In this document: positions 26,367 to 34,575 of the stretch, in pieces | Position numbering within the stretch: the first letter of the stretch is position 1 | Layout: the number at the start of each line of letters is the position of its first letter | Assembly: GCA_038184435.1 (NCBI GenBank) | Contig: CP116227.1 | Coordinates: 62,001-126,000 of the forward strand | Length of the DNA: 64,000 nt | Direction: 5' to 3' | Source: Nocardioides alkalitolerans | Lineage (GTDB): Bacteria; Actinomycetota; Actinomycetes; Propionibacteriales; Nocardioidaceae | Program-made: the position numbers and the translations under genes | Notes under the pieces: generated by a model | Databases searched by the model: none | Seen by the model: only the letters and a program-made list of their open reading frames with translations | What the model was told of the DNA's origin: nothing

Positions 26367-29300
26367 TCACTTGAGCGTGATCTTCACCGGCGGCTGGCTG
26401 GGCGGGCTCTGCCCGGCGACGTTGGTCGCGTAGACGACGAAGTAGTGGTTGCGCGCCGGCAGGTTGCGGAAGGTCAGCGTGCCCTGGGTCGCCGGCACGG
26501 TGGTGAAGGTGCTGTTGTGCTGGACGGTGTACTGCAGCACCCGCGCCCCGTTGTCCGACTGCGGGGGGCGCCAGGAGACCGTGACGTTCCGGCCGCTCAC
26601 GGTCACCTTCGGCGGCGCGGGGGCGGCGGGAGCGGCGACGGTGATGGTGACCCGGCGCGTGGGGCTGGCGACGGACTCGCCGATCGCGTTGACGGCGGTG
26701 ACGGTGAAGTCGTAGGTGCCGCGCGGCAGGTCGGTGAAGTCGATGCGGGTGCGGTCGGCGGGCACGGTGAAGGTCTGGCCGTTGCGGCGCACGACGTAGT
26801 GGCTGATGGGCTCGCCGTTGGGGTCGGGCGGATACCAGGCGAGGTACATGTCGTTGACGGTCGCCTTGGCGTAGGGCTGCGCGATGGTCGCGGGCACCCC
26901 GGCGGGCGTGACGACGCCGGTGGGGGCGGAGGCCTCGGACTCGCCGACGGCGTTGACGGCGACGACGCGGAAGCTGTAGCCGGCGCCGTTGCGCAGCCCG
27001 GTGAGGGTCGCGGTGGTCGCGTCCGCGGGCACGCTGACGCTCACGGGCGGCTGGTCGGCGGCGGTGCCGCGCACGACGTACCCCGTCACCGGGCTGCCCC
27101 CGTCGTCCGCCGCGCCGACCCAGGTGACGGTCGCCGACTGGTCGCCACGCACGGCGCTCGCGCCGGTGGGCGCGCTGGGCACCGTCGCGTCGCAGCGGAG
27201 GTCCTCGTCGCCGAGGGCGACGGCGCGGGTGCGCTCGGCCTCGGTGCGGGCGGGGGTGCAGGTGGTGCCGGCGATGACGACGGTCTCGCCGGAGGGCACG
27301 AAGCGGATGACGGTGCCGTCGGCGGGGCGCGGGGTGGCGGTGCGCTGCTTGTCGTACGTCGCGGGCGTCAGCGTCGTCGGCGAGCCGCACGCGTCGCCGG
27401 TGGCGACCGCCGCGCAGTCGGCGAGGGGGATGAGCGCGCCGCCGGCGGCCCGGGCGGTCACGGGGGTGACGGCCCCGCTGACGGGGTCGGTGACGGTGGA
27501 GCGCACGAGGGTGCCGTCGGTGGCGGTACGGCGCACGTGACCGCCCCACGGCGCCGCGGTCGAGCCGGCGTTGCGGAGCGCGGCGGCGTCGACGCGGACG
27601 ACGGGCTGGGTGCCGCCGTAGGGGTCCCAGGAGTCGACGGTGAAGGCGGCGCCACCGGCGAAGACGTGCACGGTCGCCCGCGCGCCGCTGCTGAGGACCG
27701 CGCTGACGAAGGTGCCGTCGAGCGGGGTGGCACGGAGGTGGGCGTGGCGGCGGTCGGTGGCCACGGCGGGGGCGTCGACCGCGCCGTCGACGGCGGTCGC
27801 AGCGACGCTGACCGCGGGCGGGACCTCGCCGCCGATGGCGGCGACGGAGGTGGCGGCGATCGGGGCGCGGCCCGCGACGCGGTAGAACCGCTCGCTCGCG
27901 CTCCCACCGCTGCCGGCGGGGACGCGGAGCAGGGTGCCCTCGGCGGGGTACGCCGTGAGCCGGTCCCAGTCGCCCCCGGTGCCGGCGCGGTCGATGGCCG
28001 CGTCGTCGACCCAGCTGGTGGTCGGGCGGGCCCCGAAGCCGTCCCAGGAGTCGATCCACTGCGGGGAACCGCCGGCGACGACGAAGACGTCGTTGCTGGT
28101 GCGGCCCTTGAGGTAGGTGCCCTCGGGGGGCCGCGAGCGGAGGTGGGTGAAGGCCCCGTTGGCGCCGGACTGGCCGGCCTTGTCGACGGTCTCCTCGCCG
28201 ACCCAGACGACGCGTGGGCTGCCGAACGCGGCGACGTCGTCGACCCGGAGCGGTGCGCCGCCGGCGACGACGAAGATGCGTCCCGAGTAGGCGGCCCGCA
28301 GCATCGTGCCCTCGGCGGGGATCTGGCGGAGCACGTCGTAGCGCGCGTCGGTGCCGATCGCGTCGACGACCTTGTCGTCGACGTCGACGACCCCCGCGGG
28401 GGCGGTGATGTCGGGCATGTAGACGGGCGCACCGCCCGCCACCCGGAAGAGGCGCTTCGAGGCGTAGCCCCGCAGGTAGGTGTTGTCGGGGATCGTCGTC
28501 TTGAGCGTCGCCCAGTGGGCGGCGGTGTAGACGTGCTCGGGCTTCTGGCCACCGACGGCGGCCCAGCTGCTGACGTACGTCGGCGCTCCACCCACGATGC
28601 GGTAGATGCTGCCCGCGTAGCGCACGAAGTCGCCCTCGCCGGCGCGGTCGACCCCGGCGTAGGCGACCTCGGTGCTGTCGCAGGCGGCGTTGTTGGCGGT
28701 GGGGAGCGCGGTGGACAGCATCGCGATGGGGGCGTCGGCGCCGATCACCGCGTAGTTGTCGTACTTGACCCAGCAGGCCTTCTGGAAGTCCGTGTGGGTG
28801 TGGATGCCGCTGGTGGTGCAGACGCGCCAGGAGGAGGAGTAGGGCCAGCCGTCGGAGGTGCCGTCGGCGCAGGCGCTGTTGGGCGCCGTGCCGGTCGCGA
28901 GGTAGCCGATCGTGGTGCCGGGCGGGAACGCCGGCGTGCTGGTCGAGACCTGCACGTCGCGCAGGTGGCCGTAGCGGATCTGGGAGACGAAGCCGCCGTT
29001 GACCATGACGTCGAGGGTGACCATCGTGCCGGCGCCGTTGTTGTTGTTCGCGACCTTGGAGACCTTGAGGGTCACGTCACCGTCGAACGAGCGCATGTTG
29101 GGCTTCACGGCGGCGCCGGGGCCCTTGTGGATGTCCCAGGAGAAGCCGCCGAGCAGCCGGGGCGTGTGGTCCTTGGGTGCGACGAGGCCGGTCCGACCGC
29201 CGCCGTCGAACGGCATGTAGACGACGACGCGGGTGCCCCCGACGGCCGCGTCCGCCGGGGCGGAGGTCGTCGTGAGCGTGACGGCAGCGAGCGCGCTGGC

Positions 29301-29384
29301 GAACAGGAGCAGGCCGACAGCGAGGGTGACGACGCGCCGTACGGGGGAGGGCGCGCGCCATCGAGGGGGGAGGTCGACCAGCAC
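26367..29384 (-). CDS. large secreted repeat protein with M23-like region and three FN3 domains
   Basis: 1005 residues from GTG at 29384, chosen because TAGATT ends seven bases upstream and a signal peptide follows directly (hydrophobic segment about residues 17-40, cleavage near ADA-AV). Residues 50-250 resemble an M23 lysostaphin-like domain (YGHLRDVQV, GYLATG, SGIHTHTDFQ) but the first metal-ligand motif is not evident, so it may be inactive. Residues 260-730 contain six or seven copies of a 50-70 residue unit around F(R/V)VAGGAP...V and EGTxLR. Three FN3 domains (about 735-830, 830-925, 925-1005) finish it. Probably a cell-wall or extracellular binding protein; divergent from the Tad operon. 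Confidence 0.85.
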   Translation of the reverse strand: MLVDLPPRWRAPSPVRRVVTLAVGLLLFASALAAVTLTTTSAPADAAVGGTRVVVYMPFDGGGRTGLVAPKDHTPRLLGGFSWDIHKGPGAAVKPNMRSFDGDVTLKVSKVANNNNGAGTMVTLDVMVNGGFVSQIRYGHLRDVQVSTSTPAFPPGTTIGYLATGTAPNSACADGTSDGWPYSSSWRVCTTSGIHTHTDFQKACWVKYDNYAVIGADAPIAMLSTALPTANNAACDSTEVAYAGVDRAGEGDFVRYAGSIYRIVGGAPTYVSSWAAVGGQKPEHVYTAAHWATLKTTIPDNTYLRGYASKRLFRVAGGAPVYMPDITAPAGVVDVDDKVVDAIGTDARYDVLRQIPAEGTMLRAAYSGRIFVVAGGAPLRVDDVAAFGSPRVVWVGEETVDKAGQSGANGAFTHLRSRPPEGTYLKGRTSNDVFVVAGGSPQWIDSWDGFGARPTTSWVDDAAIDRAGTGGDWDRLTAYPAEGTLLRVPAGSGGSASERFYRVAGRAPIAATSVAAIGGEVPPAVSVAATAVDGAVDAPAVATDRRHAHLRATPLDGTFVSAVLSSGARATVHVFAGGAAFTVDSWDPYGGTQPVVRVDAAALRNAGSTAAPWGGHVRRTATDGTLVRSTVTDPVSGAVTPVTARAAGGALIPLADCAAVATGDACGSPTTLTPATYDKQRTATPRPADGTVIRFVPSGETVVIAGTTCTPARTEAERTRAVALGDEDLRCDATVPSAPTGASAVRGDQSATVTWVGAADDGGSPVTGYVVRGTAADQPPVSVSVPADATTATLTGLRNGAGYSFRVVAVNAVGESEASAPTGVVTPAGVPATIAQPYAKATVNDMYLAWYPPDPNGEPISHYVVRRNGQTFTVPADRTRIDFTDLPRGTYDFTVTAVNAIGESVASPTRRVTITVAAPAAPAPPKVTVSGRNVTVSWRPPQSDNGARVLQYTVQHNSTFTTVPATQGTLTFRNLPARNHYFVVYATNVAGQSPPSQPPVKITLK

Positions 29385-29662
29385 GCAGGGCAATCTATGG
29401 GGCTGGAGAGACGTGTGGGACGAAAGAGGTTGAACTACAAACGAGTAGTTCGTCGGGTGGTCGTCGGCAGTGGTCCCGGGGTGTGCCGCGGGGTCGTCGG
29501 GCCTGTGCGCCGACGCCATGCATAGATGGTGAAGTTGAAGGGCGCAACGATCCGATGGGTCTTTCGCTTGGTGAAATTGTGGACAAGCGGTTGCGTTGGC
29601 TGTGCGTGGCATCGTCCAATGTCTCCACTTCGTGATGGACCTCCACTCGGGACGAGGAACTC
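29385..29662. promoter_or_regulatory. divergent promoter region between FN3 protein and Tad operon
   Basis: 278 bp. Leftward: TAGATT (29397-29392) seven bases before the GTG, a leaderless arrangement. In the middle: GAACTAC-AAACGA-GTAGTTC (29432-29451), a perfect 7-bp inverted repeat and candidate operator. Rightward: TTGCGT (29591) and TCCAAT (29615), 18 bases apart, a weak promoter for tadA, then GAGGAAC before the ATG. The stretch 29540-29590 is less GC-rich than the surrounding genes. Confidence 0.5.
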
Positions 29663-30979
29663 ATGTCGATAGCCGACGCCCCGGCGCGCTCTGACGGCGC
29701 CGCCGCCACCCCCGCTGCCGCCCCTGCGCGGCCCGCTTCCGTGCTGCCGGCGGCCCCGGCTGCCGTCGTGGACGCGCTGGATGCCGTGGTCCGGGAGGCG
29801 GTCCGCGGGCAGGGGATCGACCCGCAGCGCGACACCGCGGCGGTGCGTCGCCTGGCGGAGGCCGCCGTGCGCGAGCACGACGAGCGGAGCCTGACCGGAG
29901 CGGTGCAGCGGTTGGCGGACCCGTCGGCGGTCGTGGCCGAGGTGGTCGCGCGGATCGCGGGGTTCGGTCCGTTGCAGCCGCTGCTGGACGACCCGACGGT
30001 CGAGGAGGTCTGGATCAACGACCCCTCGCGGGTCTGGGTGGCCCGCAACGGTCGCCACGAGCTGACGAACCTGATGCTGTCGCCGGCGCAGGTGGCCGAG
30101 CTGGTCGAGCGCATGCTGAAGAGCAGCGGCCGACGGCTCGACGTCTCGAGCCCGTTCGTCGACGCGATGCTGCCGGATGGTCACCGCCTGCACGTGGTGC
30201 TGGAGGGCATCAGCCGTGGCTTCACGGCCGTGAACATCCGCAAGTTCGTGCTCCGGGCGGCGCGTCTCGACGACCTCGTCGAGCTGCGGTCGCTGACGCC
30301 GCAGGCGGCCGCGTTCCTGACGGCGTCGGTGCGGGCCGGGCTCAACGTGCTGGTGGCCGGGGGGACGCAGTCCGGGAAGACCACGATGCTCAACTGCCTC
30401 GCGGCGGCGATCCCCGGAGGGGACCGGGTGATCAGTGCGGAGGAAGTCTTCGAGCTGCGGTTCCCCCATCCCGACTGGGTCGCGCTCCAGACCCGCCAGG
30501 CGGGGTTGGAGGGCACCGGTGAGGTGCCGCTCCGCGCGCTGGTGAAGGAGGCGCTGCGCATGCGTCCCTCGCGGGTCGTCGTCGGCGAGGTCCGCGCCGA
30601 GGAGTGCCTGGACCTGCTCCTCGCCCTCAACTCCGGCCTCCCGGGCATGTGCACGCTCCACGCCAACAGCGCGCGCGAGGCCCTGGTCAAGATGTGCACG
30701 CTCCCGCTGCTGGCAGGCGAGAACATCTCGTCGCGCTTCGTGGTGCCCACCGTGGCCAGCTCGGTCGACCTCGTGGTCCACCTCGGGATCGATGCCGGCG
30801 GCGTACGTCGCGTGAACGAGATCGTCGGTGTGCCGGGCCGGGTCGAGAACGACGTGATCGAGGTCGAGCCCCTCTTCGTGCGCTCGGCGGGCGAGCTACG
30901 ACGGGCGAACGGCCACGCGCCGCGTCCCGCGGCGTTCGAGCGCGCCGGCATCGACGTCCACCGGATCCTGGCGGCCTGA
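29663..30979 (+). CDS. tadA: Tad/CpaF-type pilus assembly ATPase
   Basis: 438 residues from ATG. After an alanine/proline-rich leader of about 35 residues comes a type II/IV secretion ATPase: VEEVWINDPSRVWVARNG, VDAMLPDGHRLHVVL, Walker A GGTQSGKTTMLN near residue 234, Asp box ISAEEVFELRFPH, Walker B RVVVGEVRAEECLDLL and the His-box CTLHANSAREAL. It powers extension of Flp-type pili from the inner side of the membrane. First gene of a seven-gene run with very short gaps; no tadZ or cpaB is present upstream. Confidence 0.94.
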   Translation: MSIADAPARSDGAAATPAAAPARPASVLPAAPAAVVDALDAVVREAVRGQGIDPQRDTAAVRRLAEAAVREHDERSLTGAVQRLADPSAVVAEVVARIAGFGPLQPLLDDPTVEEVWINDPSRVWVARNGRHELTNLMLSPAQVAELVERMLKSSGRRLDVSSPFVDAMLPDGHRLHVVLEGISRGFTAVNIRKFVLRAARLDDLVELRSLTPQAAAFLTASVRAGLNVLVAGGTQSGKTTMLNCLAAAIPGGDRVISAEEVFELRFPHPDWVALQTRQAGLEGTGEVPLRALVKEALRMRPSRVVVGEVRAEECLDLLLALNSGLPGMCTLHANSAREALVKMCTLPLLAGENISSRFVVPTVASSVDLVVHLGIDAGGVRRVNEIVGVPGRVENDVIEVEPLFVRSAGELRRANGHAPRPAAFERAGIDVHRILAA

Positions 30980-30980
30980 C

Positions 30981-31835
30981 GTGGGGGCCGTCGTCGGGCT
31001 CGGGGTGGGCATCGGCCTGCTCCTCGTCTGGTCCGCGTTCGTGGTGCCGCGCCAGCCGCGCACGGCCCCGCGTGCGCCGAGCCGCCTGACGACGCGACTG
31101 CACGAGGCCGGCCTCGGCCACGTCTCCGCGTCGTCGCTGCTCGTGCTCTGCGGGGTCCTCGGGACAGCGGTCGCGTTCCTCCTCCAGGTGCTGACCCGCA
31201 CGGCGCCGGTCGCGGTCGTCATGGGATTGCTCGCGGCGTACCTGCCCGTGGCCCTCGTCGGCGCCCGCGCCCGTCGGCGGCGGGCGGAGTTCGCCGACGT
31301 CTGGCCCGACGCGGTCGACAACCTCGCCTCGGCCGTGCGCGCCGGGCTGTCCCTGCCCGACGCGCTCGTCGCCCTCGGCGAGCGGGGACCGGAACCGCTG
31401 CGGCCGGCGTTCGCGGCGTTCGCCCTCGACTACCAGGTGACGGGTCGGTTCTCGGACTGTCTCGACCGGTTGAAGGAGCGGCTGGCGGACCCGGTCGGCG
31501 ACCGCGTCGTCGAGGGGCTGCGCGTCGCGCGCGAGGTCGGCGGGGGTGACCTCGGGCGCCTGCTGCGCAACCTGTCGGGCTACCTCCGGGACGACGCGCG
31601 CCTGCGTTCGGAGCTGGCGGCCCGCCAGGCGTGGACGGTCAACGGCGCGCGCCTCGCGGTCGCCGCGCCGTGGCTCGTGCTGCTGATGATGGCATTCCAG
31701 GGGGAGGTGATCCGGCGCTACGCGACGCCGACCGGCACCGTCGTGCTCGTCGTCGGCGCGCTGGTGTGCGTGGCGTCCTACCGCCTCATGACCTGGATCG
31801 GTCGCCTCCCCGTCGAACGGAGGATCCTCCGGTGA
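30981..31835 (+). CDS. tadB: Tad pilus inner-membrane platform protein, TadB-like
   Basis: 284 residues; GTG starts one base after the tadA stop. An N-terminal membrane segment, two helices around residues 55-95, the cytoplasmic T2SSF region (PDAVDNLASAVRAGLSLPDALVAL, DCLDRLKERLADPVGDRVVEGL, GGGDLGRLLRNLSGYL) and two C-terminal helices match GspF/TadB architecture. It forms the platform against which TadA works, together with the next gene. Confidence 0.88.
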   Translation: MGAVVGLGVGIGLLLVWSAFVVPRQPRTAPRAPSRLTTRLHEAGLGHVSASSLLVLCGVLGTAVAFLLQVLTRTAPVAVVMGLLAAYLPVALVGARARRRRAEFADVWPDAVDNLASAVRAGLSLPDALVALGERGPEPLRPAFAAFALDYQVTGRFSDCLDRLKERLADPVGDRVVEGLRVAREVGGGDLGRLLRNLSGYLRDDARLRSELAARQAWTVNGARLAVAAPWLVLLMMAFQGEVIRRYATPTGTVVLVVGALVCVASYRLMTWIGRLPVERRILR

Positions 31836-32779
31836 GCCCGGCCTGGTGGGGTGCGCTGCTCGGCCTCGTCGCCGGAGGTGGGCTCGTGCTGGTGCTCGCG
31901 CGCGTCCGGGCCATCCGCCGTCCCTCGTTGGAGCTGCGGGTCCTGCCCTACGTCCGTGCCGTGGCGCCCGTGGAGGGCCAGGCCCGGCCGACGACCGCCC
32001 CGGGGCGCGGGGGGACGACGGCGGCGCTGGTCGGCGTCTTCGGCCCGAGCGTGCGGCGGGCCGCCGACGCCGTCGAGAAGGTCCTGGGCGGCAGCACGTC
32101 CGTACGGCGCCGCCTCGCCCGGGCCGGGCTCGACCGGTCGGTGCACGACTTCCGCGTCGAGCAGGTGGTGTGGGGTCTCGCCGCCTTCGGGGCCGCCGCC
32201 GTGTGGGGCGCGGTGCGCACCATCGCCGATCCCGGCGCCGCGGTCGGCTCCGTGGTGCTCTGCCTCCTCGCGTTCGTGTGCGGGGTGCTGGCGCGGGAGC
32301 AGCGCCTGACGACTCAGGTACGTCGCCGCGAGCGCCGCATCGTCGAGGAGTTCCCCACCGTGGCCGAGCTCCTCGCGCTCGCCGTCGCAGCCGGCGAGGG
32401 ACCGGTGGCCGCCCTCGAGCGGGTCGTCGCCCGGAGCGGGGGCGAGCTCTCCCGTGACCTGGCCGCCGTCCTCGCGGCGGTCCGCACCGGCGAACCCGTC
32501 GCCGAGGCCTTCGACCGGATGGCGGCGACGACGGGTCTCCCGCTCGTCGCACGCTTCGCCTCGGGCGTCGCGGTGGCCGTCGAGCGCGGTACGCCGCTGG
32601 CCGATGTCCTCCACGCCCAGGCCGCCGAGGTGCGGGACGCGGGCCGGCGGGAGCTCATCGAGTCCGCCGCCCGCCGCGAGGTCTTCATGATGGTGCCCGT
32701 CGTGTTCCTCGTGCTCCCGGTCACCGTGCTGTTCGTCTTCTACCCGGGCGTCGTCGGGCTTCGGCTCGTCGCCCCCTGA
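31832..32779 (+). CDS. tadC: Tad pilus inner-membrane platform protein, TadC-like
   Basis: 315 residues; GTG overlaps the tadB stop by 4 bases. N-terminal hydrophobic anchor, helices near residues 115-150, then EFPTVAELLALAVAAGEGPVAALERV and a second T2SSF-like block ending in FMMVPVVFLVLPVTVLFVFYPG split over residues 280-305. This is the TadC pattern with two C-terminal helices. Acts with TadB and TadA. Confidence 0.88.
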   Translation: MSPAWWGALLGLVAGGGLVLVLARVRAIRRPSLELRVLPYVRAVAPVEGQARPTTAPGRGGTTAALVGVFGPSVRRAADAVEKVLGGSTSVRRRLARAGLDRSVHDFRVEQVVWGLAAFGAAAVWGAVRTIADPGAAVGSVVLCLLAFVCGVLAREQRLTTQVRRRERRIVEEFPTVAELLALAVAAGEGPVAALERVVARSGGELSRDLAAVLAAVRTGEPVAEAFDRMAATTGLPLVARFASGVAVAVERGTPLADVLHAQAAEVRDAGRRELIESAARREVFMMVPVVFLVLPVTVLFVFYPGVVGLRLVAP

Positions 32780-32839
32780 TCCGACCGTCGGCCACCACAC
32801 GCCCGCCACCCAGCAGGGAAGCAGAGAGAAGGAGGGGCA

Positions 32840-33085
32840 ATGTCCGTCTCGGGACTCCTCACCCCCGTCGTCCGGTCCGTCGTCGCGCTCGGGGCGTGGC
32901 TCGCCCGGCTGGCGCTGCCCGACCCCGTCGGGGTCCGTCGGCGTACGCAGCGCGGCGACGTACCCGGGTGGGTCATGGTGACCGTCATGACCGCCGGCCT
33001 CGTCTACGCGATCTGGACCTTCGCCGGCCCGGAGCTCAACGCCATGCTGGCGCGAGCGCTCGGCAGCGTCAGTGGGCTCGGCTAG
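32840..33085 (+). CDS. small Flp-pilin-like membrane protein
   Basis: 81 residues from ATG with GAGAAGGAGGG upstream. Residues 38-60 (RGDVPGWVMVTVMTAGLVYAIW) form one hydrophobic helix after a charged arginine-rich stretch, with a short amphipathic tail. Position after tadC and before the TadE proteins is where the major pilin (Flp) lies in actinobacterial tad loci. The canonical glutamate at position 5 of the mature pilin is not present, so prepilin-peptidase processing is uncertain. The next gene overlaps its 3' end by 14 bases. Confidence 0.65.
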   Translation: MSVSGLLTPVVRSVVALGAWLARLALPDPVGVRRRTQRGDVPGWVMVTVMTAGLVYAIWTFAGPELNAMLARALGSVSGLG

Positions 33086-33482
33086 CCGACGCCGCCGCGA
33101 CCAGCGGGGATCGGCCGTCGTCGACTTCGTGCTGGTGCTCGCCGTGCTGCTCCCGTTGTTCGCCGGCATCGTGCAGGTCGCGCTCGTCCTCCACGTCCGC
33201 AACACGCTGACCTCGGCGGCGTCCGAGGGGGCGCGGCACGCGGCGACGTACGACCACGACCTCGCCGACGGCGAGCTGCGCACGCGGGAGGAGATCGAGC
33301 GCGCGCTGGCGGCGCGGTTCGCGGACGAGGTGCGGATCGAGGAGCACGTCGTGGAGGGGCAACCCGGAGTGCGGGTCACCGTCGAGGCGACGGTGCCGGC
33401 GTTCGGCCTGGGCGGTCCCGCGGTGAGCCTCCGGGTGCGGGGCCACGCCGTGGAGGAAGTGGTCGAGGGGGCGGACGGATGA
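33072..33482 (+). CDS. TadE-like minor pilin 1
   Basis: 136 residues from GTG overlapping the previous gene. The diagnostic segment RRRRDQRGSAVVDFVLVLAVLLPL is spread over residues 6-29: an arginine-rich tail, RGSAVVDF and a hydrophobic helix, as in TadE/TadF pseudopilins (usual form RGxxxVEF; here Asp instead of Glu). The C-terminal part is beta-rich and extracellular. Coupled to the next TadE by a 4-base overlap. Confidence 0.85.
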   Translation: MGSASRRRRDQRGSAVVDFVLVLAVLLPLFAGIVQVALVLHVRNTLTSAASEGARHAATYDHDLADGELRTREEIERALAARFADEVRIEEHVVEGQPGVRVTVEATVPAFGLGGPAVSLRVRGHAVEEVVEGADG

Positions 33483-33970
33483 GGCGCGGTCGCGGCAGGC
33501 GGCCGGGGCGTCGCGACCAGCGTGGCAGCGCCGTCATCGAGCTGACGTGGCTGGGGATCCTCCTGCTGGTGCCGGTGGTCTACATCGTGCTCGCGGTCTT
33601 CGAGGTGCAGCGCGGGGCGTTCGGGGTCACGTCCGCGTCCCGGGTCGCCGCGCGGGCGTACGCGTTGGCGCCGACCCACGAGGAGGGGCTGCGGGCGGCC
33701 GAGACCGCCGCGGAGCTGGCCCTGGCCGACCAGGGAGTCGATCGCCCGCTGACGGTGGACGTCCGGTGCTCGGCGCCGGGAGGGGTCGGCGACGAGCGGC
33801 GTACGGGGGTCGCCGTCTGTCGTGAGCCCGGCGCTGTCATCACGGTGGTCGTCGCCACGAGCACCGAGCTGCCGTTCATGCCGGAGGTGCTCGGGGGCGG
33901 TACGCCGACGTTCGCGCTGGAGTCCACGCACGCGGTGCCGTACGGGCAGTTCCGTGAGGCGGCGTCGTGA
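33479..33970 (+). CDS. TadE-like minor pilin 2
   Basis: 163 residues; ATG overlaps the stop of the first TadE. RDQRGSAVIELTWLGILLLVP near residues 12-32 is the TadE signature with the usual glutamate. Two cysteines (near residues 102 and 118) could form an extracellular disulfide. Together with the neighbours it would make the minor subunits that prime or cap the Flp pilus. Confidence 0.85.
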   Translation: MRRGRGRRPGRRDQRGSAVIELTWLGILLLVPVVYIVLAVFEVQRGAFGVTSASRVAARAYALAPTHEEGLRAAETAAELALADQGVDRPLTVDVRCSAPGGVGDERRTGVAVCREPGAVITVVVATSTELPFMPEVLGGGTPTFALESTHAVPYGQFREAAS

Positions 33971-34416
33971 GCCGGCGCCGGTCGCAGCTCGACGAGCGTG
34001 GGCAGACAACGCTGATGATCGTCGGCTTCGCCGGCGTCCTCTTCATGCTCCTGGCGGTCGTGGTGGACGCGTCCGCGGCGTACCTGCAGCGCCAAGGCCT
34101 CGCCACCATCGCCGACGGCGCGGCGCTCGCCGGAGCGGACGCCGGGGCGACGGGGGAGGAGGTCTACGAGGGTGGCTTCGCCGACGACGGACGGGCCCGG
34201 CAGGGGACGGTGGCCGCGGAGGCGGCGGTCGCGGCGTACCTCGCCGACGTCGACGCCCACCGCCGCTACCCGGGGCTGACCTTCACGACGCGGGTCGCCG
34301 ACGGCAGCGTGGAGGTGCGCGTGTCGGCGCCGCTCGACCTGCCGCTGCAGCTGCCCGGTGGTCCGGGCGACGCGCCCGTGAGTGCGTCGGGGAGCGCGGC
34401 GCTGCAGCTGGGGTGA
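33967..34416 (+). CDS. TadG-like pilus protein, short form
   Basis: 149 residues; GTG overlaps the previous stop. DERGQTTLMIVGFAGVLFMLLAVVVDASAAYLQRQGLATIADGAALAGA across residues 9-57 is the N-terminal helix of Tad-associated TadG/Rv3654c-like proteins (putative Flp pilus-assembly TadE/G-like). There is no von Willebrand domain, unlike full-length TadG. Last gene of the pilus operon; two palindromic repeats follow directly. Confidence 0.82.
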   Translation: MSRRRSQLDERGQTTLMIVGFAGVLFMLLAVVVDASAAYLQRQGLATIADGAALAGADAGATGEEVYEGGFADDGRARQGTVAAEAAVAAYLADVDAHRRYPGLTFTTRVADGSVEVRVSAPLDLPLQLPGGPGDAPVSASGSAALQLG

Positions 34417-34427
34417 GGCGTCCCTCG

Positions 34428-34475
34428 GGACGTCATGCGGTCCGGTGGCCGGGGGCGCCGCTCCGCATGACGTCC
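34428..34475. repeat. 48-bp palindromic repeat, copy 3
   Basis: Perfect 12-bp arms identical to copies 1 and 2, beginning 12 bases after the tadG-like stop. The centre allows additional pairing (positions 4-8 with 17-21). Confidence 0.9.
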
Positions 34476-34490
34476 GGAGCCCCGGCCCGG

Positions 34491-34538
34491 GGACGTCATG
34501 CCCCCCGGTCGCCGGGGCCATCGATGCGTATGACGTCC
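34491..34538. repeat. 48-bp palindromic repeat, copy 4
   Basis: The most diverged copy: left arm GGACGTCATGCC, right arm CGTATGACGTCC; length still exactly 48 bp. It lies 15 bp after copy 3 and 25 bp before the predicted -10 of the lacI-type gene. Confidence 0.85.
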
Positions 34539-34575
34539 GGCGTGGCGGCGGGGAGTGCCGCACTAGGATCCGGCC

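Noticed and set aside
29578..29586. DnaA box (TTGTCCACA on the minus strand)
   Set aside because: A single 9-mer; about one chance occurrence per two such windows is expected, and no cluster or origin genes are nearby.
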